DNA from: Diplonema japonicum
Lineage: Eukaryota; Euglenozoa; Diplonemea; Diplonemida; Diplonemidae
Direction of reading: 5' to 3'
Assembly: GCA_964019335.1 (NCBI GenBank)
Contig: OZ025667.1
Location: forward strand, 232,501-296,500
Length of the DNA: 64,000 nt
Shown here piece after piece: positions 1-9,507 of the stretch. The position numbers and the translations under genes were made by a program. Positions within the stretch are counted from its first letter, which is position 1; each line of letters opens with the position of its first letter. The notes under the pieces are model-generated. The model made no database searches, was not told where the DNA came from, and worked only from the letters and a program-made list of their open reading frames with translations.

Positions 1-1534
1 GCTGGACGCAGCGGAGGGACGCCTGACCCGTCTCGGAGCTTTGCCACTAGGGTTTGAGAACAAGTCGACGATGTTGACGAGCACTGTGCTACCGTCGTGT
101 CTGTACGGAGCAACGTATGCGGCACCCTCGGACGACCAGCTGAAGAAGATGTGTACAGCGGCAGTGGTCTCCCTGTGGGGCCCCCAGTTCGGGATGAGAA
201 ACCCCGTGTCTGTACTGAGCGTTCTGCTGCCAGGGCATACGGCACATCCGCTGTCGAAGGTCATCTACGGAACGATAAACAGCTTGGTCCGGGAGAGCCT
301 GGCCTCTCCGCGTTTGCGGCAGCGTGTTGGTGAGATCATTGGTCTATACCAGGACCGTGATGACGATGAGGTGATGGGTCCGATTGGAGTCCTGCGGAAC
401 AGATGGCTCCCCTTTCTGGGGAAGGGATGGTCCTTTGTGGCCGACCTGCACGGAGATACAGCGGTGGCTCACAAAGTGAGGCAAGCCATCAGACCGGCAG
501 TTGCGAAGAGGCTGATCGAGAAGAGATCAACCTTCGTGGGGATGGAGGCAGGGGCGTGCCCGTCCACGAACTATTGGTGGAAAAAGCTCCAGGCCCGGAG
601 ACCGTTGGTGTCCTTTAGGTTGCGGCGCATCATTAGTGGTGCAGTGTTCACGACTCACCCGAGGGTGTGGGGGAGAAAATTGGATGGCCCTGGTGTGGAA
701 AACCCAGCATTAGCGTGTGACGTTTGCGACCACCGGTCCCAGACAACGACCAGCATGACGGAGCATGCACTGTGGGAGTGCGAGCCGGCAAGGAGTGTGT
801 TGGAAAGCGAGCAATACGCAGAGGTGAAGCGAGAAGGCCTCCCAGCTGCCACAGCCCTTCACGGGATAGTCCCAAGAGGAGCCGACAAAGCAGGGAAAGA
901 ACGTGCCAGGATGGTGCAACAATACCTCCTGAAAGTAGTGACGGTCCGTGACGCCAGAGCAGCGGAAAAAAGCAAGAGAGTGCTCACCTCCAACCCTTGG
1001 GATGAGGTAACGACAGGGAGGCAACATGATGTTCCGACGGAAGCGTTGCTGAAGGCGAACGGGGCGTCAGGCGCGGTCCTGACCTTTCATCTGAAGAACG
1101 TCCTCAAGTGGCTAAGAGGCCTACGATGGTACGATGGTAAGAAGAAAACTTCCGTCACTACAATGGAACTCGCCATAGACTATGAGCAGACCACCCGCCG
1201 GTCACTCATAGGTCCCCTCGACGATCAGGACCTGCTCACGGAGAAGGCCGCAAGGATGCGATACATCTTGGGTCGCATCCAGAAATGCTCAGCACGCTGT
1301 GGAAGGTCAGCCTTCCCCGCCAACGCCAAATCAAGGGTGCATACCCTTCGACATCTTGGGGGCCCGACGGCACACGGCTACGACAGGAGACCACTCTTCT
1401 CCTCGAGCCAAACCCCCCCCTACCTAGCACGACTCCAAGCAGTGTTTCTCGCCCAGATGCCGTCCATCTCATCGCGACAAACAGCCACCGCAGGCACCAG
1501 ACAGCAACCGCAGAACGGTGACCGATTAGTGTGA
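1..1534 (+). mobile_element. Non-LTR retrotransposon ORF, 3' end (RT thumb and C-terminal zinc knuckle)
   Basis: The frame is already open at base 2, so the 5' part lies outside the window; the stop is TGA at 1532-1534. The first residues (LPSCLYGATYA near 91-123) match the segment after the reverse-transcriptase palm in LINE-type elements. A C-x2-C-x12-H-x4-C cluster follows near 715-783 (CDVC, then HALWEC), like the zf-RVT knuckle that ends many LINE ORFs. The catalytic RT motifs and any endonuclease are not in view. The visible part carries no stops or frameshifts, so the copy may be recent. It has the same orientation as the host genes. The 3' end of the element is not resolved; a T-rich tract follows from about 1586. 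Family (L1-, Tad- or R1-like) cannot be decided from this part. Confidence 0.7.
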
Positions 1535-2680
1535 ATTTCTACCTGAACAGTGAGCACCCCCATGCACACTGAAATTTTATCGAGTTTTTTTTTTTTTCCG
1601 GTTCTTTTTTCAGTAGTTATCGCTTCATTGTTTATCTAGAAGGGACAAAGAACGAAATGAAAAGAAAGGAAAAGAACATGGGTGAATGGGGGGGATAATA
1701 AATATTTCCTCGTTGCACCTACACCCTGTAATGCCCTGTGCCTGGTTTTCTATCCCTTGTAAAGAGGGAGATTGGGGGTCTGCCCCCCCGCTCTCCCCTT
1801 TCCCCCCCTTCTTTGTTCTGTTCTTTTTTTGCGTTAAAAAAAAAGAAATGAAATTAATTTTTGTATTAAAAAGAATCCGTTTTTTTTTCTTCCTCGTTTT
1901 TCTCCAAAGGGCGCTTCACTCTTTCCTTTGCTGGGGGGTCTCATTTAGGTGCAAACAGGGGACACAGAGCGCAAAAAAAAAAAGGCTCTCCTGCCCTGTT
2001 GCATTCGAGAGTGCATCAACAAACCTAGAGATCTCCCAACCCCCTCTCCCCCTCTTCCTTGTACCCTGTCAATTAAGTCTACAATTAAGTACATGGATGA
2101 AACATTTTCTTTCTTTTTTCTTTCTTTATTCTGCGACAGCGCGGAGGGGGGGACAAAAATAAAAATAAAAAAGAAATTTATCGGCTACCCAATAAAAAAA
2201 CAAAGATTCCGTTTCTTTTTTTTTTTTAAGCCATCCACAGTAACTGGATACAGACACGTGGTGGCCTATACTTCTTTTTTTTTTTCTCTTCTTTCTCTTG
2301 CTCCAAATGCAGCAGGGAGCAAAATGACGGCAAAAAGAAATTCGTGCCCTTCTCCCTTTTGTTCTGCCTTTTTTTTTTTTTGTCTTTTCTATTCTTTCCT
2401 CTTTGAAGATGAAGAAAAAGAAAATTGAACGAAAATATTATTTCGTAAAGAAAATGGCGGTGACCACCGCCCAAAAGAAGACAACTAACGAGCAGAAATA
2501 AAGAAGGAAACCCTAGCTACCCCGGTGCTTCCCTTGGCCGGGTCTGGGTGTGTAACGACACTCCCCTTAAGCGAGGTCTGACGGGTGCTCGGCAGAGAGA
2601 CAAGAATAACAAACCTTGGCCAGCTGTTATCAGCTTTTGCACTACACGCCCTTTGACTTGTGTCACCTTAATGTTAAAGA

Positions 2681-2714
<34 letters not shown>

Positions 2715-3043
2715 CTTTCCGTTTCCGCCCCCCTTTTTTTTATTCGTTTTGTATTTTTTTTTTTTTGAGAGGTTAAAAAAGTTTTTAACTATTTCTTTAT
2801 TTTTTTCTTCTCTTTTTTGGGGGGGACTTTCTCTCCCTCCAAAAAAAAGAAGGAAAAGCACGAGTACCTGTTCCCCCCCCCCCCCAAGAAAATACCGCTC
2901 TCTTCTACTCCCCCTCCCCACCTTTTTTTTTTCTTCCAAAAAGATTCCCTTTTATCAGCTATTATCAAAAAAACATCAGACGACACGAAAAAGAAAAGAA
3001 AAAAGAAGAAAAAGAAAACTACTAAAACAAAAAGAAGACACCA
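1535..3043. other. Intergenic, homopolymer-rich
   Basis: About 1.5 kb of T-, A- and C-runs, with no believable coding sequence. Open frames here encode poly-Phe, poly-Lys or poly-Pro and reflect the homopolymers. The last 60 bases before the next gene are A-rich. Confidence 0.6.
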
Positions 3044-3880
3044 ATGTCCACCCCCAACCCCTTCTACTTCGGCTACGGGTCGAACATGCTAAAGGCAAAC
3101 CTTGTCGGCTTAAAGAGAGTGGAACCTGTAAACATGATACCTGGGGTTCTGAAGGGCTACGAGCTGGACTTCTCATACACTTCTAACGGGCTTGGGACAG
3201 GGAACATCACAGCAAAGGAAGACAGCGAGGTACACGGCGCACTTATAGAGATCACCCCCGATGGATGGGAAAAGCTGAAACAATTTGAGGCGGGCTACAA
3301 AGAACTGAGGAAGATAATAACACCGTACAAAGGAGAGCCTGTCGAGGCGTCTGTCTTCATCGTGACACAAGAGGACGCACCCGACAGGTACGACAAGGAC
3401 GGGCAGCCCTCTGCCAACTATTTAGAAATTCTCATCAAAGGCGCCGAGGAGCTCAACGTTGATGCCATCTATGTTGATGAAAAACTGAGAACAGTCAAAC
3501 CAGCGAAGCAAAGGACTAAACTGACCCCTGAGGAGGCCGAGACAGTCCACAGCACTACGTACTCTATAGACGAAGTAAAGGCCCTCACAGACACGAGCGA
3601 AGACACCCCTGTCAAGGTGGTCAGAGGGATTGTCGTGCAGTGCTCCAGGAAGCTGCCTGTACCAATGCTGGACATTACACACGTGATGGCGAACAGGTGG
3701 GTTCACGCTACACCTGAGAACACGGCGTCCCCTGACCAGTACCCCCCTGAGCTTGTGGAGTACCTTCAGGTTGCACTTTACGACGAATTATTCCACAGGT
3801 TCGGGATGGACATCCTTGGCAAGCTTGCCACCGGTCATGATGATTTCCTTGGCTATGACGATTATCCTGAGCACCTTTAA
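3044..3880 (+). CDS. Gamma-glutamylcyclotransferase-like protein, copy 1
   Basis: 278 aa. Residues 7-17 carry the GGCT fold signature FGYGSNM, the loop that binds the gamma-glutamyl moiety. The catalytic glutamate is recognisable as E82 in FEAGYKE, aligned with E98 of human GGCT. The stretch GQPSANYLEILIKGAEEL matches the family's SPQYKKIICMGAKENG region. The family converts gamma-glutamyl-amino acids to 5-oxoproline plus the amino acid; exact substrate here is inferred only. The protein is about 90 residues longer than human GGCT (188 aa). The extra C-terminal part (about 190-278), with NRWVHATPENTASPDQYPPE, is shared by all four copies. No signal peptide, so probably cytosolic. The ATG is chosen because the N-terminus aligns with copy 2. 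Confidence 0.85.
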   Translation: MSTPNPFYFGYGSNMLKANLVGLKRVEPVNMIPGVLKGYELDFSYTSNGLGTGNITAKEDSEVHGALIEITPDGWEKLKQFEAGYKELRKIITPYKGEPVEASVFIVTQEDAPDRYDKDGQPSANYLEILIKGAEELNVDAIYVDEKLRTVKPAKQRTKLTPEEAETVHSTTYSIDEVKALTDTSEDTPVKVVRGIVVQCSRKLPVPMLDITHVMANRWVHATPENTASPDQYPPELVEYLQVALYDELFHRFGMDILGKLATGHDDFLGYDDYPEHL

Positions 3881-3950
3881 AAAGAAGAAAAAGACTTGGT
3901 TAACGTTGTCGAGACTTAAATACCCCTCGTGAGTACAAATTAATGAAGCA

Positions 3951-3992
<42 letters not shown>

Positions 3993-4491
3993 TGCAAACT
4001 GAGAAAATAACTGGATCTTTAAAGGATTCTTTCCAGTTGCTTTATTTCTCTCTCTCTCTCTCTCTCCCCCCCCCCCCTCCATTCTTTTCTTTAGCCCCTA
4101 GAGGGGGGAAAAGAAAAGGGACGAAAAACCTCTTTTTAAAACTTTTTTTTCTCACAGAAACGTGAAGAACGTACCACAAAAGGAAAGATTATTTTCTTTT
4201 CTTTTCTTTTTTTTTTTTTTTACGTAGTACCACTTCGGTACAGATTTGTTTTTTTTCCCCTTCTTTTCTTCAAACCTTTCCCTTCGTATCTAACTCTGAG
4301 CAGCATCAGAAAACAAGTTGTGTCCGTACCGCATCCTTGCTGTTGCTTTTTTTTTTTTTTTTTTTTTTTTTTTTCGCTCAAGTTCTCTCTAGTTTTAAAC
4401 TTCATATTTGTGTCCTCACCCCCCCCCCCCCCCCCCCTTACGAGAAAAAGTAAACCAAAGGGGGGAGGAAGAAAGGAAAAGAAAAACACCA
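3881..4491. other. Intergenic with T39 tract, TC microsatellite and poly-C
   Basis: Holds a run of 39 T at 3953-3991, a TC dinucleotide repeat near 4047-4066 running into a C-run, further T-runs, and a C-run near 4420-4437. No coding sequence seen. The last bases before copy 2 resemble those before copy 1. Confidence 0.7.
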
Positions 4492-5313
4492 ATGTCCACC
4501 CCCAACCCCTTCTACTTCGGCTACGGGTCGAACATGCTGAAGGCAAACCTTGTCGGCTTAAAGAAAGTGGAACCTGTAAACATGATACCTGGGGTTCTGA
4601 AGGGGTATAACCTAGACTTTTCCTACACCCTGAACGGGCTTGGGACAGGGAACATCACAGCAAAGGAAGACAGCGAGGTCCACGGTGCACTCATAGAAGT
4701 AACCCATGCAGGTCTGGAGAAGCTAAAGCGGTTCGAAGCCGGCTACAAAGAAGTCAAGAAGATAATAACACCGTACAAAGGAGAGCCTGTCGAGGCGTCT
4801 GTCTTCATCGTGACACAAGAGGACGCACCCGGCAGGTACGACAAGGACGGGCAGCCCTCTGCCAACTATTTAAAGATTCTCATCAAAGGCGCCGAGGAGC
4901 TAGGCGTTGAAAATACTTATATCGAAAGGCTACGAACCCACACACCAATACAACAAAGGGACCATTTGACCCCTGAGGAGGCCGAGAAGATCCACAGAAA
5001 GGAATTCACAGTTGAGGAGGTTCAGGTGGCTGCGAAAGCCGCACGTACCACGGTAGTGAGAGGAATTGTCATGGGGTGTGCAGGCCTTCCTATTGTATCT
5101 TTTGACATTACACACGTGATGGCGAACAGGTGGGTTCACGCTACACCTGAGAACACGGCGTCCCCTGACCAGTACCCCCCTGAGCTTGTGAAGTACCTTC
5201 AAACTGCTATCTATGATGAGCTGATCATGAGGTTCAAAACGGAAATCCTTGGCAAGCTTGCCACAGGCCACCCTGATTACCTCGGCTATGATGAGTATCC
5301 TGAGCACCTGTGA
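4492..5313 (+). CDS. Gamma-glutamylcyclotransferase-like protein, copy 2
   Basis: 273 aa. The frame is open to 4408, but that stretch translates a C-run as poly-proline. The ATG at 4492 gives the same N-terminus as copy 1 (MSTPNPFYFGYGSN), and the bases just before it also match copy 1. The glutamate E82 (FEAGYKE) and the YGSN loop are intact. The middle of the protein (about 150-205) diverges from copy 1, while both ends are nearly identical. The last 130 or so bases, including the stop and the next 11 bases, match copy 4 rather than copy 1, which points to gene conversion. Function as for copy 1, inferred from family membership. Confidence 0.85.
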   Translation: MSTPNPFYFGYGSNMLKANLVGLKKVEPVNMIPGVLKGYNLDFSYTLNGLGTGNITAKEDSEVHGALIEVTHAGLEKLKRFEAGYKEVKKIITPYKGEPVEASVFIVTQEDAPGRYDKDGQPSANYLKILIKGAEELGVENTYIERLRTHTPIQQRDHLTPEEAEKIHRKEFTVEEVQVAAKAARTTVVRGIVMGCAGLPIVSFDITHVMANRWVHATPENTASPDQYPPELVKYLQTAIYDELIMRFKTEILGKLATGHPDYLGYDEYPEHL

Positions 5314-5934
5314 TGGGGTGATGGGGGCACTAACCCGAAACACTCAAAAGAAATACCTGTCTCTACCTTCGTTGTTTGGTTGAAGGATGCAACTGGCACG
5401 CTTGTCGTCCATCGTCCACACGCTCTCAGACAAGTACGGTACGCCCCTGTCTCTTCTATTTTCCGGGGACATGGTGGTCTTCGGTGTAGTCATTGAGCTG
5501 CTTGAAGCGCCTTGCGAGAGCTTGGGTAGGGTTGGAAGTGAGTTGCAATATCTGAACCTAAAGCATGGGTGGAGACTCTCTTGCATTTTTTCCCCCCTTT
5601 CTTCTTCTTCTTTCTGTCTGCCTGTTTCTTTTTTTTAGGAACTCACACCACAAGAGGCTGTCCTCGAGTGGGATTGTCTTTTACTATGAGTTTTCTTTTT
5701 TATCTCTTTCTTTCTTTTTTTGACCGTGCAATTTCAACAACCAGGGTTCACGTAAAAGTCAAAAAGAAAAGAAAAGATTTAAAAAAAAAAAAAAAAAGCG
5801 TTTTCTCTGGCAGGTTTCTTTTTTTTTTTTTTTTTTTTTTTTTTTTGTACCTCAAGAACCTCCGCGTTCCTTACGTAAAAAGAATATCATTGAACCACAA
5901 AAAAAAAAAGGTCTTAACCTAAATTTAAAAGAAA
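5314..5934. other. Intergenic between GGCT copies 2 and 3
   Basis: The first 250 bases are of mixed composition and hold a short open frame at 5387-5638 without recognisable features. The rest is T- and A-runs. No gene supported. Confidence 0.5.
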
Positions 5935-6765
5935 ATGACGGGATCTGACACCCCCACCGTTTTCTACTTCGGCTACGGGTCGAACATGCTGAAGGCGAAC
6001 CTCGTCGGCGTGAAGGGTGTGGAACCGGTGAGGATGATACCCGGGGTTCTAAGGGGGTACGAGCTGGACTTCTCCTTCACCCAATGCGGGATGGGAACAG
6101 GGAACATCACAGCAAACGAAGACGAAGAGGTCCACGGCGCACTCATCGAGGTCACTCGCGATGGATGGGAAAAGCTGCAACGCTTTGAGTCCGGCTACAA
6201 GGAGGTCAAGAAGATGGTGACACCGTACAAAGAGAGGATCCCTGTCGAGGCGTCTGTCTTCATCGTGACACAAGAGGACGCACCCGGCAGGTACGACAAG
6301 GACGGGCAGCCCTCTGCCAACTATTTAGAAATTCTCATCAAAGGCGCCGAGGAGCTTGGCATTGACCAAGCTTACGTCAAACAACTGAAAAATGTGGAAC
6401 CAGTGAATCAGAGGACCCAACCCACCCCAGACGAGATCGAAAAGATCAACAGCAAGACGTTCACAATTGACGAGGTTAAAGCATTGGAAGGGGCACCTCA
6501 CACAATCATTAGAGGAATTGTGCTTTCTTGTCCTGGATTGCCTGTTGTGTCCATTGACAGCACTAGCTCCCTGGCGAACAGGTGGGTTCACGCTACACCT
6601 GAGAACACGGCGTCCCCTGACCAGTACCCCCCTGAGCTTGTGAAGTACCTTCAAGTTGCACTTTATGATGAGTTGATCACAAGGTATAGAGTGAAGATTC
6701 TTGGCAAGCTTGCCACGGGACATGACGGGTCCCTTGGTTACGATGACTATCCTGAGCACTTCTGA
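5935..6765 (+). CDS. Gamma-glutamylcyclotransferase-like protein, copy 3
   Basis: 276 aa. The FGYGSNM signature is at residues 12-18 and the catalytic glutamate at E85 (FESGYKE). This is the most diverged copy in the first 100 residues: it has a different N-terminus (MTGSDTPTVF), more GC-rich codons, and two extra residues after PYKE. From GQPSANYLEILIKGAEEL on it is again close to copies 1 and 2 at the DNA level, and the NRWVHATPENTASP block is base-for-base shared. Such patchy similarity fits repeated conversion between tandem copies. Predicted cytosolic; function inferred from the family. Confidence 0.85.
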   Translation: MTGSDTPTVFYFGYGSNMLKANLVGVKGVEPVRMIPGVLRGYELDFSFTQCGMGTGNITANEDEEVHGALIEVTRDGWEKLQRFESGYKEVKKMVTPYKERIPVEASVFIVTQEDAPGRYDKDGQPSANYLEILIKGAEELGIDQAYVKQLKNVEPVNQRTQPTPDEIEKINSKTFTIDEVKALEGAPHTIIRGIVLSCPGLPVVSIDSTSSLANRWVHATPENTASPDQYPPELVKYLQVALYDELITRYRVKILGKLATGHDGSLGYDDYPEHF

Positions 6766-6974
6766 TTATGGTGTGGAGCAGCACCCGTGTTGAGCTAGCA
6801 TCCACGTGTGTTGTGGAAACAACTACAGGATTTATTTTGAGTAGAAATGATGCTAGTCTTGTCATTGATGTCGCAGAGAGAGAGAGAAAGTCCGCTTGAA
6901 TTGCGCTCTTTTCCTTTCATGCGCCTAGGCACTAGCATCAATTTTTCTTTTTTTTTTTTTTTGTCCTGCACTTT

Positions 6975-7019
<45 letters not shown>

Positions 7020-8410
7020 TTTCCCCCCTAAATTCTATTCTTGCTCCCCTACCATCTGCTCGACAATTACAACGCTTAATTGTTCCGTGTTTCCAAAAAA
7101 AAAAAAAAAAAACAACAAAAAAAAAATGAACAAACAAAACAAAACAAAACAAAAAAAACTCTTCCCCTCCCCCCTGGTTTGCACGGTATTTTCGTTGCAG
7201 GCCAATGGCTCTTTATTAAGTTCTCACTCTTTCTTTTTTTTTTTCCTTTTTTTTTCCTTTTTTTTTCTATTCTTGATGGGTGTCAAAAAAAAAAGACACT
7301 ATTTGTCCCTCCATCATAGAACAAAAAAAAAGGGGGAAAAAAAAGGGAAAAAAAAAAAAGAAATATTCCTCTCTGATTGATTTCAATACACCTCCCCCCT
7401 TGGGAGCACTGATTAACCGGCTACCCGGCTCTGATTTTCCTTTGTGAATATAAGTTTGCACACTTTTTTTTTTTTTAAAAAGTTTTTTGACACTTTGTTA
7501 TTTAAATGCTGTGGAACATAAAAGGTGATGTGGCTGAGTGTCTACCTGCATAGTAACAAATGGAAAAAAATATTGCTGCCAACAAAAGACTTGGCCATTT
7601 CTTCAAGGTTTCCTCAGTACCATCGAGGGCACGAGATGATATAAAATGTAGAAACCGAGAGGCGAGAGGGCTGTGCAAGTCGTTCTTTAGCAGTAGGTAA
7701 GATGTTTTATGTTTTTATCTCACGAACACTCTGAAATCACTTCTCAATGGGTGGAAAAAGCTCAACCTGCTAGGTATGTTATTTACCGAAACGGCCGACG
7801 CGAACTTCAAAGTAAAAAACCCCCTGAGTGCGAGAAATTCCAGTGCGAAAGAAGTGAAAATAGGAATAAATAAATTAACTGCTTCCCCTGCCCTCTTTTT
7901 TTTTTTTTTTACACTTCTTTCTTCCCCACGACACACTCACTTTCTTTCTTTCTTTCTTCCTTCCTGTTTTCGCCCCACCCAACCCAACCCTACCGCATCC
8001 TTCAGCGCAGGGAACGCAACCGCAAGCGCGGAAAACCAAAGTTGTTTGAGTCGTACGCCGGGCGGTTTATGAAGCAACTAAAATCATTCTTCTTCCTCTG
8101 TTTTTTTTTTTTTTTTTTTTTTTTTTTTCTCTAAATGATAAGCTAGACAAGTTGGTCTCCATTTTTTTTTTTTTAATTTTTGTGCCGAGCAAAAGATTAC
8201 ACTGGTATACTTCTTTTTTCATTCTACCTCACTTCTTTTGCTTAAAGCAAAAAAAAAAAAAAAAAATGCTCTTGCTCAAAGCAAAAAAAAAAAAAAAAAA
8301 ATACCCAAGAAAGCCGACAAGCTGTCTAAGCTATTATTTCCCCCCTCTCTTCTTCACCCCATTCTATGTAACATGAAACAAGCGAACTCAGGTGACACAT
8401 ACAAAACAAA
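6766..8410. other. Long intergenic between GGCT copies 3 and 4
   Basis: A long T-run near 6980-7018 and many A/T runs. A lower-homopolymer island at about 7490-7870 shows no gene I can recognise. The motif GTCCTGCACTTTGAG at 6963-6977 recurs at 56444-56458. No tRNA or coding gene supported. Confidence 0.5.
8238..8301. repeat. Two-unit tandem repeat, TTGCTYAAAGC plus A-run
   Basis: TTGCTTAAAGC followed by 18 A (8238-8266) is repeated as TTGCTCAAAGC followed by 19 A (8272-8301), with TGCTC between. It is a local duplication that includes its poly-A tail. Confidence 0.8.
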
Positions 8411-9250
8411 ATGACTACCCAGCCCCCCAACCCCTTCTACTTCGGCTACGGGTCGAACATGCTAAGGGCAAACCTTGTCGGCTTAAAGGGCGTCACTCCG
8501 GTAAACATGATACCTGGGGTTCTAAAGGGCTACGTACTAGACTTCTCTCTAACACTTAACGGGCTTGGGACAGGGAACATCACAGCAAAGGAAGACAGCG
8601 AGGTCCACGGTGCACTCATAGAAGTCACATCTGAGGACAGGACTAAACTTCGTAGATATGAAATTGGCTATAAAGAAATCAAGAAGATGGTGGCCCCGTA
8701 CCACGGAGGGGAACCCGTCGAGGCGTCTGTCTTCATTGCAGAGGAGGATGAGTACCCGTTCAAATACTTGACGGAAAGCCTGCCTGCTGCGAACTATTTG
8801 GGCATCCTCGTGAAGGGTGCAAAGGAACTTGGTGTTGATAGCACTTATGTTGAAAAGTTAAGCAAACAGAAATCTGCGGAACAGAGGTCCCAGCTGACTC
8901 CTGAGGAGGTCGAGAAGGTCCACAGCAAGACGTTCACAGTGGATGATGTTGAAGCACTTGTACTGCGTGGTGATCACAGAGTAGTGAGGGGCATAGTCCT
9001 GTCATGCCCTGGTTTGCCTATCGTTTCCTTTACATCTCATGACATTACACACGTGATGGCGAACAGGTGGGTTCACGCTACACCTGAGAACACGGCGTCC
9101 CCTGACCAGTACCCCCCTGAGCTTGTGGAGTACCTTCAAACTGCTATCTATGATGAGCTGATCATGAGGTTCAAAACGGAAATCCTTGGCAAGCTTGCCA
9201 CAGGCCACCCTGATTACCTCGGCTATGATGAGTATCCTGAGCACCTGTGA
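8411..9250 (+). CDS. Gamma-glutamylcyclotransferase-like protein, copy 4
   Basis: 279 aa. The signature FGYGSNM spans residues 11-17 and the catalytic glutamate is E84 (YEIGYKE). The segment around residues 105-130 is unlike the other copies: EEDEYPFKYLTESLPAANY replaces the QEDAPGRYDKDGQPSANY version, so substrate specificity could differ. The C-terminal 45 codons, the stop and the following 11 bases match copy 2. A candidate trans-splice AG lies about 20 bases upstream of the ATG (ACTCAG, then GTGACAC). Role as for copy 1, by family. Confidence 0.85.
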   Translation: MTTQPPNPFYFGYGSNMLRANLVGLKGVTPVNMIPGVLKGYVLDFSLTLNGLGTGNITAKEDSEVHGALIEVTSEDRTKLRRYEIGYKEIKKMVAPYHGGEPVEASVFIAEEDEYPFKYLTESLPAANYLGILVKGAKELGVDSTYVEKLSKQKSAEQRSQLTPEEVEKVHSKTFTVDDVEALVLRGDHRVVRGIVLSCPGLPIVSFTSHDITHVMANRWVHATPENTASPDQYPPELVEYLQTAIYDELIMRFKTEILGKLATGHPDYLGYDEYPEHL

Positions 9251-9507
9251 TGGGGTGATGGAAGATGAACAGATTTACATAATTTCACTCCGAGTTTTTT
9301 TCTTCTTCTTTTTTTTTTCTTTTGGGATCCTGAAGAACCCTATTTCTTAATATGCTTCTCAATTCACTGAGCTTTCGTGGCCCTACCTTGCTTCGCCTCG
9401 AGGGCTCAGATTTGTTTCTCTGCATTTGCTAACTTTACCTTTACCTATTCCTTCCCCCCCCCCCTTTTTTTTTCCAACGAGCCCTCACAGGTGGGGTGCG
9501 GTTTACT

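Noticed and set aside
648-1472. Long minus-strand open frames opposite the retrotransposon ORF
   Set aside because: They are antisense shadows of a plus-strand ORF with RT-thumb and zinc-knuckle motifs.
1686-3186. Open frames of 140-212 codons in the first spacer
   Set aside because: They consist of poly-Phe, poly-Lys and poly-Pro from homopolymers and carry no domain-like sequence.
4408-4491. Upstream in-frame extension of GGCT copy 2
   Set aside because: It reads through a C-run (poly-Pro); the ATG at 4492 aligns with copy 1.
7528-7600. tRNA-like D-arm (GATGTGGCTGAGTG)
   Set aside because: No anticodon arm or T-arm consensus follows at tRNA spacing.
9496-9507. GTG start four codons upstream for CFAP57
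   Set aside because: A eukaryotic start at GTG is unlikely, and ATG 9508 follows a good trans-splice AG.
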